A stretch of DNA of 64,000 nt from Sphingobacteriaceae bacterium DW12. GTDB lineage: Bacteria; Bacteroidota; Bacteroidia; Sphingobacteriales; Sphingobacteriaceae. This document shows, one piece after another, positions 46,380 through 53,777 of this stretch (within the stretch, counting starts at the first letter, position 1; each line of letters opens with the position of its first letter). The stretch covers positions 62,001 through 126,000 of the forward strand of contig JROE01000010.1 in assembly GCA_000783305.1 (NCBI GenBank), given 5' to 3'. The notes under the pieces were generated by a model. The model saw only the letters and a list, made by a program, of their open reading frames with translations, did no database searches and had not been told where the DNA came from. The position numbers and the translations under genes were made by a program.

Positions 46380-47075
46380 ATGAACAAAAAAGTACAATAT
46401 ATCGACTGGGGCCTAGTAGATTACCAAGATGCTTGGGATAGACAAGAAGGAATTTTTAAAACTTTGCTGGACATAAAACATCAAAATCGTGTACAACATA
46501 CGGACCTTCCCACGGACAATTACTTGATTTTTACCGAGCACCCACACGTATATACCCTCGGGAAGAGTGGCCATGTAGACAATCTATTATTGGATAATTT
46601 AGGGTTAGTTGAAAAAAACGCTACTTTTTATAAAATTAACCGAGGAGGGGACATCACTTACCACGGCCCTGGACAGATTGTAGGATACCCTATCCTTGAT
46701 TTGGACAACTTCTTTACGGATATCCACCTATATCTCCGTACACTCGAAGAAGCCATTATCCTGACACTCCAAGACTATGGAATTGTAGCTGGACGCTATC
46801 CAGGATACACGGGCGTGTGGTTAGAACCTGACAATGATAGAGCACGAAAAATTTGCGCATTGGGCGTCCGCGCCAGTCGTTGGGTGACCATGCATGGCTT
46901 TGCATTCAACGTCAACACCGACCTAAGCTACTTTGGCAACATTGTTCCATGTGGAATTGACGACAAGGACGTCACCTCTATGGAGCGCGAGCTAGGTCAC
47001 AAACTGGAAATGAATGCGGTAAAAGACAAACTAAAAGAACATATCGCTGACCTTTTCCATATGGAGCTTGGCTAG
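46380..47075 (+). CDS. lipB: lipoyl(octanoyl) transferase LipB
   Basis: LipB moves octanoyl groups from acyl carrier protein to lipoyl domains, the first step of lipoate synthesis. The ATG at 46380 is chosen over a TTG two codons upstream; the protein has 231 residues. Motifs are HPHVYTLGKSG near residue 57, RGGDITYHGPGQIVGYP near 87, the catalytic Lys in RKICALGVRAS near 158, HGFAFNVNTDL near 173 and the catalytic Cys in VPCGIDDKDVTS near 190. It stands alone, 159 bases after hflX. It converges with the repressor gene, whose end is 78 bases away. Confidence 0.96.
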   Translation: MNKKVQYIDWGLVDYQDAWDRQEGIFKTLLDIKHQNRVQHTDLPTDNYLIFTEHPHVYTLGKSGHVDNLLLDNLGLVEKNATFYKINRGGDITYHGPGQIVGYPILDLDNFFTDIHLYLRTLEEAIILTLQDYGIVAGRYPGYTGVWLEPDNDRARKICALGVRASRWVTMHGFAFNVNTDLSYFGNIVPCGIDDKDVTSMERELGHKLEMNAVKDKLKEHIADLFHMELG

Positions 47076-47153
47076 GAACCCCTCAACAGTAATAAAAAGC
47101 AATCCAAAACCGACTTTTCTTTTAATCCAATGGGCGTTGAAAAAAGCAACGTC

Positions 47154-47564
47154 CTACAGCCCTTTCAAGCTATTCAATTGTTCCACAACACTTAGCTGTC
47201 TTTCCAAAGAAGAGATTGTCTTTTCCTGCGAGCGCACCGTTTGCTCTAAAGCAGCAATTGCCGTCTGCAATGCCTCTACGACACTTAAGCCACTATTACT
47301 GCCTGCAGCGACCGGAAGATATTGTTCTCCGCCATCTCTCACCACATTAGCCGTATACATTTCACCCACCCCCGTCAATAACCAAGTCGGGTTCACTTTG
47401 TTATATTTAGATAAAATAACAACCATCGCATCCGAGCTTAAAGCCGAAGATTTTTGAACGCCCTTAAAATTTGCATAAGAAAGGCCTAAATCTTTAAAAA
47501 AATCAACTTTATTTCGCCCACTTTCTTCCGCAATTAATAGTACGCGTTCTTTTACACTAGACAT
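47154..47564 (-). CDS. XRE/CI-like helix-turn-helix regulator with C-terminal coiled coil
   Basis: The 136-residue protein has a CI-repressor-type N-terminus (about 1-70): VKERVLLIAEESGRNKVDFFKDLGLSYANF contains the helix-turn-helix, and NPTWLLTGVGEMY is the phage-repressor-like end of the domain. Residues 95-133 form a heptad-like coiled coil (EALQTAIAALEQTVRSQEK, then SSLERQLSVVEQL), which should make it a dimer or tetramer. No LexA-type protease domain is present. It is divergent from the two paralogous unknown genes, with two palindromes in the 156-base gap, so it probably represses that operon and itself. Confidence 0.82.
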   Translation of the reverse strand: MSSVKERVLLIAEESGRNKVDFFKDLGLSYANFKGVQKSSALSSDAMVVILSKYNKVNPTWLLTGVGEMYTANVVRDGGEQYLPVAAGSNSGLSVVEALQTAIAALEQTVRSQEKTISSLERQLSVVEQLNSLKGL

Positions 47565-47579
47565 TATTTTATCTTTTTA

Positions 47580-47611
47580 TTTGCATAAGATAAAATTATA
47601 TCTTATGTTTG
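47580..47611 (+). promoter_or_regulatory. promoter with embedded inverted repeat upstream of the 47.7 kb operon
   Basis: TTTG (47580-47583) and TATGTTTG (47604-47611) match both Bacteroidota elements with a 20-base spacer. Within the spacer CATAAGATA (47584-47592) and TATCTTATG (47599-47607) form a perfect 9-base inverted repeat with a 6-base centre that overlaps the -7 box. A protein bound there would block polymerase. The neighbouring XRE-like repressor is the obvious candidate. Confidence 0.65.
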
Positions 47612-47633
47612 ATTAACAATTATAAACCGTCCA

Positions 47634-47649
47634 TGATCAAAATTGATCA
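47634..47649. promoter_or_regulatory. second palindrome in the leader of the 47.7 kb operon
   Basis: TGATCAA (47634-47640) and TTGATCA (47643-47649) are perfect 7-base arms with an AA centre. The site lies about 16 bases after the expected transcription start and could be a second operator of different sequence. Confidence 0.4.
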
Positions 47650-47720
47650 CCACACATGGAAATGCAAATTTTAATCGTGGTAAGCTTCATCTGACCGATG
47701 AAACAAAAAATTATTTATAG

Positions 47721-49061
47721 ATGAAAAATACGCAAAAGAAACTAAAAGCAAAACATTTTAGGTATTTATCAAAAGATATCATCAAAAATCCAATGATTTA
47801 TATTCGAAATTTTTATCGATATAAAACAGACATCACAAATTGGAGAAACCATATAAACCTATTTGTACAGGCAGGAGGCTATCCCGAAATGGCTAACACC
47901 CGACATGCCGAGAACGGCTTCCAATGCAAGCAAATGATCGAACAAATTGAAGTCGCCTATGTCATCTTCAAACAATGTCGTATTCCGAAACAAGCCTACC
48001 CATTACAATTTGTAGCGCAACGAGAAGATTATTCTAATTATATCCTCCACACAGAATATACTAGGAACGGAAAACGGGATGTCCAAGATATCATCAGTAA
48101 ATTCTTCTCGTACCAGAGTCTAGACAAATGGTACAGGACAATGGACGAACTCATGACCAATATGTCCAAAAGGGAATCTGACAATTATGACAAATTTGGA
48201 GATAAAATTCTTGCAATTAAAGAGTTACTCATTCGCCTAGCCTTCGCTCTCCACTACATTTACGAAGATGAGCATTTGTTGGTTCCGGTACCTCCTTACG
48301 TCAAAGCCGACCCAACACCTGCGCATGACACTACAGATCCGCTATCTAAACTTGGCGAATTGGCACACGTCGGCATAGGTGAACAATACGAAGAGAAAGA
48401 AAAGACACTTGATAAAGACCAAGAACAACAACTCCCGTTGAGCTGTCCATCCAAATTCCATCCTAAAAAAAGGGTCACAGTACCTCCCTGGCTAGCTCCG
48501 CAACCGTATTCCACAGAAGCCCTTCGCGCATTCTTTGATAAGGATGATTTGCTAGGGTGGCGAGACAATATTCGAAATTGGTATCAAGCAATAATCGCCC
48601 AGGAGCAATACTGGTCTACTAACCGCGATAAGAGATTTTCCGGAGCGAATCTATTATACCTGTATTCCTGTATACATTCTTTCCTCGAAATGTTCTTTGA
48701 TGAATTGACTGACGATCATATTGTACAACAGGATTCTAAAAGCAAGGATACCCTGGCCATTTTTCAAGAAACTCCGTCAATCCATATTCATCATAAAAAC
48801 GGTAATATTGTATTCTACTATATCGACTCAACCGAAATCGAGAACCCATTTAATGCGATTCTAAATGCCTTACAGCCCTTTAGCAATTATGAATGGGAAG
48901 AGATTTTATATGCATGGTTAGAATATGGTTTGTCGCACAATGGATATTCTGGTAAATATCACGAATACAGTACATTCATTTATCAATCCTTAACCAAAAT
49001 AATTGAACTGAGCTATATCCTAGCCTTCGCCGACGAAATAGAATTTATCATCGCCGAGTAA
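47721..49061 (+). CDS. unknown protein, long paralogue of a tandem pair
   Basis: I do not recognise this 446-residue protein. It is soluble, without signal peptide or membrane segment, and rich in Tyr, Trp and charged residues. Two alpha-helical blocks, about residues 1-180 and 260-446, are joined by an acidic and Pro-rich linker (about 195-260). The first block resembles the whole next protein: RYLSK, QIEVAYVIFKQCRIPKQAYP, then ISKFFSYQSLDKWYRTMDEL. The ends of both blocks carry similar WYR/WYQ and Tyr-rich elements, so it may be a two-copy fusion. It is the first gene of an operon facing the XRE-like regulator. Role unknown. Confidence 0.7.
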   Translation: MKNTQKKLKAKHFRYLSKDIIKNPMIYIRNFYRYKTDITNWRNHINLFVQAGGYPEMANTRHAENGFQCKQMIEQIEVAYVIFKQCRIPKQAYPLQFVAQREDYSNYILHTEYTRNGKRDVQDIISKFFSYQSLDKWYRTMDELMTNMSKRESDNYDKFGDKILAIKELLIRLAFALHYIYEDEHLLVPVPPYVKADPTPAHDTTDPLSKLGELAHVGIGEQYEEKEKTLDKDQEQQLPLSCPSKFHPKKRVTVPPWLAPQPYSTEALRAFFDKDDLLGWRDNIRNWYQAIIAQEQYWSTNRDKRFSGANLLYLYSCIHSFLEMFFDELTDDHIVQQDSKSKDTLAIFQETPSIHIHHKNGNIVFYYIDSTEIENPFNAILNALQPFSNYEWEEILYAWLEYGLSHNGYSGKYHEYSTFIYQSLTKIIELSYILAFADEIEFIIAE

Positions 49062-49086
49062 ATATTCTCCACGAAAAACAATTAAA

Positions 49087-49617
49087 ATGAAAAATCAAAT
49101 TGACCATCGATATTTCGCTTATTTATCTAAAAGCGAGTTAAAAAACATCAACAAAACAATAACTAACAACACTTTTTCTGTGACAGGAGATATCGAAAAT
49201 CTTCAACAAGATATACAAAAGATGTTTCTACAATCTACAACGGCCAAAGAATTACATCTAGACAACAGGTCTTTAACTTGGACCCACAAGAATATCAAAA
49301 CCCAAATCGAAGTTGCTCACCTTGCTCTCTTGACGTATAAGTTAATTCCATATAAAAAACCTTTCAAACCCAACAGAAATCACGCGCTTCTTAGTGGGCA
49401 TTTGGACGTGGACAAAGTAATAGCACCTTCAAAATTTCTACGCATTTTTTTTGGTTTCAAAACCTTCGCACAATGGAGCTATTTGATGGATCAGCTACTC
49501 GCATGCGCTTTTGAAAAACTTTTCATATTCGACATTACCGACGCAAATGATTTATTTATCTGCAAAGCCTTGCTGACCAAACTTCCCGTTATAATGCGAG
49601 ACTTTCAAAAAGGGTAA
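49087..49617 (+). CDS. unknown protein, short paralogue of the preceding gene
   Basis: The 176-residue protein is not recognised beyond its similarity to the first 180 residues of the gene before it. Shared elements in the same order are YLSKSELKN, KTQIEVAHLALLTYKLIPYKK, APSKFLRIFFGFKTFAQWSYLMDQL and ICKALLTKLP. It has no signal peptide or metal motif. The gene begins 25 bases after its paralogue and ends 33 bases before the convergent MBL gene. Duplication followed by growth or loss of the second half is likely. Co-expression with the larger protein from the promoter at 47.6 kb is expected. Confidence 0.65.
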   Translation: MKNQIDHRYFAYLSKSELKNINKTITNNTFSVTGDIENLQQDIQKMFLQSTTAKELHLDNRSLTWTHKNIKTQIEVAHLALLTYKLIPYKKPFKPNRNHALLSGHLDVDKVIAPSKFLRIFFGFKTFAQWSYLMDQLLACAFEKLFIFDITDANDLFICKALLTKLPVIMRDFQKG

Positions 49618-49650
49618 ATCTATTTGGTACAATTATACCTCCGAGGTTTA

Positions 49651-50478
49651 CTAAAAAAGAGCATTCTGCTGATAAGCTAGTGGACGGCTTTCTATGTCCA
49701 AAGGACGTTCTGTCAAAATATGGGTCACATCAAATAGCTCTGTCTCTTCGTATCGCGTAGCGATAGAAAGCTTGATATCAGCACAATGCGAGCAAAATGT
49801 ATCCTGTACCAATGTTAGGCTATTATTCTCACCAGAAAGGTGTCCCAGAATCAGGTGCTTGAGACGGGTAGTTCTATTTTCTAAAAAGAGCTCAAGAGCC
49901 ACCTTGTTAGAGATGTGTCCCCAACCACTGCTGATTCTATTTTTCAAATAGTACGAATAACGTCCATTCCGGAGTAAATCTTCATCATAATTAGATTCCA
50001 GCAACAAAACATCCGAATCTCGGATGACCTGCTTCACGTGGTCGCAGCCTCTTCCCAAATCCGTCAATATACCAATATTCACTCGCCCATCTGTCACTAC
50101 AAAACTACACGGCTCCTTTGCATCGTGATACTTGGGGATTCCTCTCACCAATATATCTCCAATACGGACCTCTGCATCAGGCTTAATAATATGGACCAAA
50201 TGCTCGGGAAGTTGCAACTTCGAGCCTTTATAGGTCCCTTCCGTTAGGTAAACTCCAATTTGGTATCGTTTGCAAAAGACCGAAAGCCCCTTGATATGAT
50301 CGGTATGCTCATGGGTAATGAAAATAGCTTTGACTGCCGCAGGGGACAACCCCAAATTAGCCATACGCAATTCCACATGTTTGGTATTGATGCCTACATC
50401 TACCAAAATCACATCGTTCCCTTTCGCTACATAGTAACAATTACCATTCGACCCTGAAGCTATAGCTGCATATTTCAT
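49651..50478 (-). CDS. MBL-fold metallohydrolase, YycJ/WalJ-like
   Basis: The 275-residue metallo-beta-lactamase-fold protein has the zinc motif THEHTDH near residue 55, GILTDLGRGCDHV near 136, LLLESNYD near 155 and LGHLSGENN near 208. These match the YycJ (WalJ) group, for which an exonuclease role in DNA repair and a link to cell division or wall control have been proposed. It is cytoplasmic with no signal peptide. It lies 49 bases after sdaA on the same strand and may be read with it. Confidence 0.88.
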   Translation of the reverse strand: MKYAAIASGSNGNCYYVAKGNDVILVDVGINTKHVELRMANLGLSPAAVKAIFITHEHTDHIKGLSVFCKRYQIGVYLTEGTYKGSKLQLPEHLVHIIKPDAEVRIGDILVRGIPKYHDAKEPCSFVVTDGRVNIGILTDLGRGCDHVKQVIRDSDVLLLESNYDEDLLRNGRYSYYLKNRISSGWGHISNKVALELFLENRTTRLKHLILGHLSGENNSLTLVQDTFCSHCADIKLSIATRYEETELFDVTHILTERPLDIESRPLAYQQNALF

Positions 50479-50527
50479 TATTAAAATAAGATAGTATATT
50501 TCAAAACACCATAAATATCATATAAGA

Positions 50528-51955
50528 CTAACATTCAGGCAAACTTAATGGGATATGCACTGCAAGTCCTCCATCTGCCGTCTCCTTATACTTTACATTC
50601 ATATCTTGTGCCGTATCCCACATCGTCTTGACTACCGCATCTAGGCTTACCTTAGCTTTGTCTGGGTTAGACCTTAGTGCCAATTGTGCTGCTGTAATCG
50701 CCTTTATTGCACCCATCGTATTACGCTCAATACAAGGCACTTGCACAAGACCTCCAATTGGATCACAAGTCAACCCTAGATGATGTTCCATTGCGATTTC
50801 CGAAGCCATCAAGACTTGCCGTTGCGATCCACCTAAACATTCCGTCAGTGCGCCAGCAGCCATTGCTGATGACACCCCAATTTCCGCCTGACATCCTCCC
50901 ATAGCTGCTGATATAGTAGCGCCCTTCTTGAATATAGAACCAATTTCTGAAGCCGTAGCTATAAATTGGATAATCTTGTTATCATCGAAGCCATTGTGAA
51001 AAGTAATAAAATACTGTAATACGGCCGGAATCACTCCTGCTGCACCATTAGTTGGAGCCGTAACCACCCGTCCAAAAGACGCATTTTCTTCGTTTACAGC
51101 CAAAGCAAAGCAGCTTACCCAATCCAAGATGTAATCAAACTCCTTCCCTCCAGCCCTAATGGCCTCGACCCAACTACTATAATCGTTATAAGGACGACCA
51201 CCAATAAGTTTGCGATTCAACTTCGCTGCCCGACGCTCGACATTCAATCCACCTGGCAAGATGCCTGAAGTATGGCAGCCTCTGTATATACACTCGTGGA
51301 TGGCCTTGAATATATTCAATACCCCATCTTTAGTTTCCTCTTCCGAACGCCAAGCAGTTTCATTCTCCAGAACCAAGTCCGAAATTTTCAATCCCGTGCG
51401 CATGCAAGATACCATCAGCTCTTGTGCTGTATCAATCGGAAAGGGTAAATCAATTTCAGATAAGAAACTCGAATCATCTCCCTCCTGCACGACAAATCCA
51501 CCGCCAATCGAGTAATAAGTCTCACTAATAGCCTTTCCATTTTTCAAAAACGCTTGAAAGGTGACCGCATTAGGATGAAAAGGAAGGCTTTCTTGAAACA
51601 AAAAAAGCAGATCTTCTTTCACCTCAAAAGGGACCTTATGAATACCCGCCAAGAGAATTTCATGTGAGCTCTTAATCCGCTCCACTATAGGTGTCACTTG
51701 ATCGACATCACAGGTTACAGGATCGTCCCCATTCAGTCCCAAAAGAATCGCAATATCAGTCCCGTGTCCTACACCAGTCTTGGCGAGCGAACCATACAAT
51801 AGGATTTTAATGGATTCTACATCCGTCAATAGCTTAAGACCCGTCAATATTTTTGTAAACCGTTGCGCAGCACGCCAAGGCCCCAAAGTATGTGAACTGG
51901 AAGGTCCAATACCAATCTTAAACATGTCAAATATAGAAATCCGCTCGTTAGCCAT
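50528..51955 (-). CDS. sdaA: L-serine ammonia-lyase (iron-sulphur serine dehydratase, single chain)
   Basis: The 475-residue enzyme turns L-serine into pyruvate and ammonia. The N-terminal beta domain starts SIFDMFKIGIGPSSSHTLGP, and the C-terminal alpha domain holds TAPTNGAAGVIPAVLQY near residue 297. The iron-sulphur cysteines are visible in MGGCQAEIG, LTCDPIGG and VPCIERN. Its intermediate, 2-aminoacrylate, is a substrate of RidA, encoded 9.5 kb away. Its promoter region holds a near-perfect 32-base palindrome, so it is probably under a dedicated regulator. Confidence 0.96.
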   Translation of the reverse strand: MANERISIFDMFKIGIGPSSSHTLGPWRAAQRFTKILTGLKLLTDVESIKILLYGSLAKTGVGHGTDIAILLGLNGDDPVTCDVDQVTPIVERIKSSHEILLAGIHKVPFEVKEDLLFLFQESLPFHPNAVTFQAFLKNGKAISETYYSIGGGFVVQEGDDSSFLSEIDLPFPIDTAQELMVSCMRTGLKISDLVLENETAWRSEEETKDGVLNIFKAIHECIYRGCHTSGILPGGLNVERRAAKLNRKLIGGRPYNDYSSWVEAIRAGGKEFDYILDWVSCFALAVNEENASFGRVVTAPTNGAAGVIPAVLQYFITFHNGFDDNKIIQFIATASEIGSIFKKGATISAAMGGCQAEIGVSSAMAAGALTECLGGSQRQVLMASEIAMEHHLGLTCDPIGGLVQVPCIERNTMGAIKAITAAQLALRSNPDKAKVSLDAVVKTMWDTAQDMNVKYKETADGGLAVHIPLSLPEC

Positions 51956-51980
51956 TTTTTGATTTATAATTTACCCGCCA

Positions 51981-52016
51981 CAAAAATATGATATATTCTA
52001 TTAGAAATATCATATT
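51981..52016 (-). promoter_or_regulatory. sdaA promoter box overlapped by a 32-base near-palindrome
   Basis: TATTTTTG on the minus strand (51981-51988) fits the -7 consensus, about 26 bases before the sdaA ATG. Overlapping it, AATATGATAT (51985-51994) and ATATCATATT (52007-52016) are perfect arms, and inside them TTCTA (51996-52000) pairs with TAGAA (52002-52006), with one bulged A. This is a strong operator candidate. Confidence 0.55.
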
Positions 52017-52148
52017 GAAACGCTTATTTTAACACCACTTTTTACCATATTTTCAATCCTACCCCACATCCTATCAAGAGCTTCCAAAAATTAACACTAT
52101 TTAACACCCCCTCCTCTAGACGTAACAGATGAGTTACCACATGTTTGC

Positions 52149-52156
52149 TATCTTTG
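52149..52156 (+). promoter_or_regulatory. candidate -7 element for the third GHL10 gene
   Basis: TATCTTTG fits TAnnTTTG and lies 29 bases before the ATG at 52185. No clear -33 TTTG is present. Confidence 0.45.
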
Positions 52157-52184
52157 GCAGCTTATAGTGTAGGGGATCGAAAAA

Positions 52185-53717
52185 ATGTTATACTTCCAAA
52201 GGGCAATCATACTCATCTTATTCATATTTAGCAACCTTTATTTAGCATTAGGGCAAACGATCCCTAAACGTGAACTAAGAGGGGTTTGGATTGCAACTGT
52301 CGCCAATATTGATTGGCCCAGTCGGGACAATATCAATCCCGAGAAGCAAAAGCAGGAACTTATAGATATATTAGACAATCATCAACGAGCAGGCCTCAAT
52401 GCTGTATTTTTTCAGATACGACCATCTGCCGATGCCTTTTACGCAAAAGGCAGGGAACCTTGGAGCCGCTTCCTCACGGGTTATCAAGGACAGGCACCTT
52501 CCCCTTTTTACGACCCTTTAGAATTCGTTATTCAAGAAGCACATAGACGCGGAATGGAGCTCCATGCTTGGATAAACCCCTACCGTGCCTCCACGACGTT
52601 AAGAGCCGATCATTTTTCAAAAGATCACATCACCAAGACTAAACCAGAATGGTTTTTTAAGTACTCCGGCAAATACTTGTTCAACCCAGGACTTCCCGAA
52701 GTACGTGAATATATCATTGATGTCATCATGGACGTAGTCAAAAATTATGATATTGATGGAGTACATTTCGATGACTATTTCTACCCCTACCCAGATGCAC
52801 GCAATACACCGCTGCCCGACGCGACTACTTTTCATCAATTTGGAAAAGCCTTTGCAAATATCCATGACTGGCGTCGTGATAATGTTGACATACTAATTCG
52901 AGATTTAGGGCTAGCCATAAAAAAAGAAAAACCCTATATCAAATATGGCATTAGCCCCTTTGGGATATGGGACAACAAACGAGATAACCCAGAGGGATCC
53001 GAGACATTTGGATTGAGTGGCTTTCGAACCCTCTATGCTGACGGTGTTAAATGGATGAAAGAAGGATGGATCGATTATATTAATCCACAAATTTATTTCC
53101 CCTTTAACAACCGCGCCGCCGCATTTGAAATCCTGTTGGATTGGTGGGAAAAACACACGTATGGTCGACATTTCTACGTTGGTCATGCAGCCTATCGCGT
53201 TAACGAAAAAAGACCTGGGTGGACCGACAAAGGGCAAATTCCCAAGCAGATACGACATCTAAGAGCTCATCATGAAGTGCAAGGCAGTATTTACTTCAGT
53301 TCCAAATCCCTTACAGACAATCTTGCTGGTCTTCGGGACTCTATGCAGTACAACCTATATCAGTATAAAGCCCTCCCCCCTACGATGGACTGGATTGATA
53401 GTATCCCCCCCAGTGCTCCTTTTGGGCTACAAGCTCAGCTCGCCAGTGACTTCCGGTCCAATACATTAAAATGGCAAAAATCTGATGAGGGTCAAGAACA
53501 AATCTATGGATATGTCATCTACCGGTTCGTACAAGGTGAAGAGATAGACCTCAACAGTGCAGCACACATCCTCGCAATCTCCTATGACCGCGACTATCTA
53601 CAATACACGGACAACTCCCTCTCCCCGCACACCCACTATCTGTATATGGTAACGGCTATTGACCGAATGAAGAACGAAAGCAAAATATCCAACATCAGGG
53701 AGGTTATCGTCCCTTAA
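52185..53717 (+). CDS. GHL10 family glycoside hydrolase-like protein (third paralogue)
   Basis: The 510-residue protein has a normal signal peptide ending LALGQ near residue 24, so unlike the other two it is not a lipoprotein. The GHL10 barrel (about 28-390) has LRGVWIATVANIDWPS, AVFFQIRPSADAFY, REPWSRFLTGYQG, HAWINPYRAS and GVHFDDYFYPYPD. A fibronectin type III-like domain (about 402-508) ends it. It is closest in motif spelling to the paralogue at 37.5 kb. It converges with the NagZ-like GH3 gene, with a shared terminator between them. It should act in the periplasm on glycan strands. Confidence 0.9.
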   Translation: MLYFQRAIILILFIFSNLYLALGQTIPKRELRGVWIATVANIDWPSRDNINPEKQKQELIDILDNHQRAGLNAVFFQIRPSADAFYAKGREPWSRFLTGYQGQAPSPFYDPLEFVIQEAHRRGMELHAWINPYRASTTLRADHFSKDHITKTKPEWFFKYSGKYLFNPGLPEVREYIIDVIMDVVKNYDIDGVHFDDYFYPYPDARNTPLPDATTFHQFGKAFANIHDWRRDNVDILIRDLGLAIKKEKPYIKYGISPFGIWDNKRDNPEGSETFGLSGFRTLYADGVKWMKEGWIDYINPQIYFPFNNRAAAFEILLDWWEKHTYGRHFYVGHAAYRVNEKRPGWTDKGQIPKQIRHLRAHHEVQGSIYFSSKSLTDNLAGLRDSMQYNLYQYKALPPTMDWIDSIPPSAPFGLQAQLASDFRSNTLKWQKSDEGQEQIYGYVIYRFVQGEEIDLNSAAHILAISYDRDYLQYTDNSLSPHTHYLYMVTAIDRMKNESKISNIREVIVP

Positions 53718-53722
53718 AAACA

Positions 53723-53756
53723 AAAGGTGGACTACTTCGAAAAGCGACCCACCTTT
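53723..53756. terminator. bidirectional hairpin between GHL10 and GH3 genes
   Basis: AAAGGTGG (53723-53730) and CCACCTTT (53749-53756) are perfect 8-base arms with an 18-base loop, between convergent stops. The arms themselves supply short A and T runs. Confidence 0.55.
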
Positions 53757-53777
53757 ATCTATTCTAACAACCTGCTC

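Noticed and set aside
47132..47154. GGGCGTTG / CAACGTCC hairpin at the end of the XRE-like gene
   Set aside because: It overlaps the stop codon, has a G-T pair and no T run after it on the minus strand, so a terminator is not supported.
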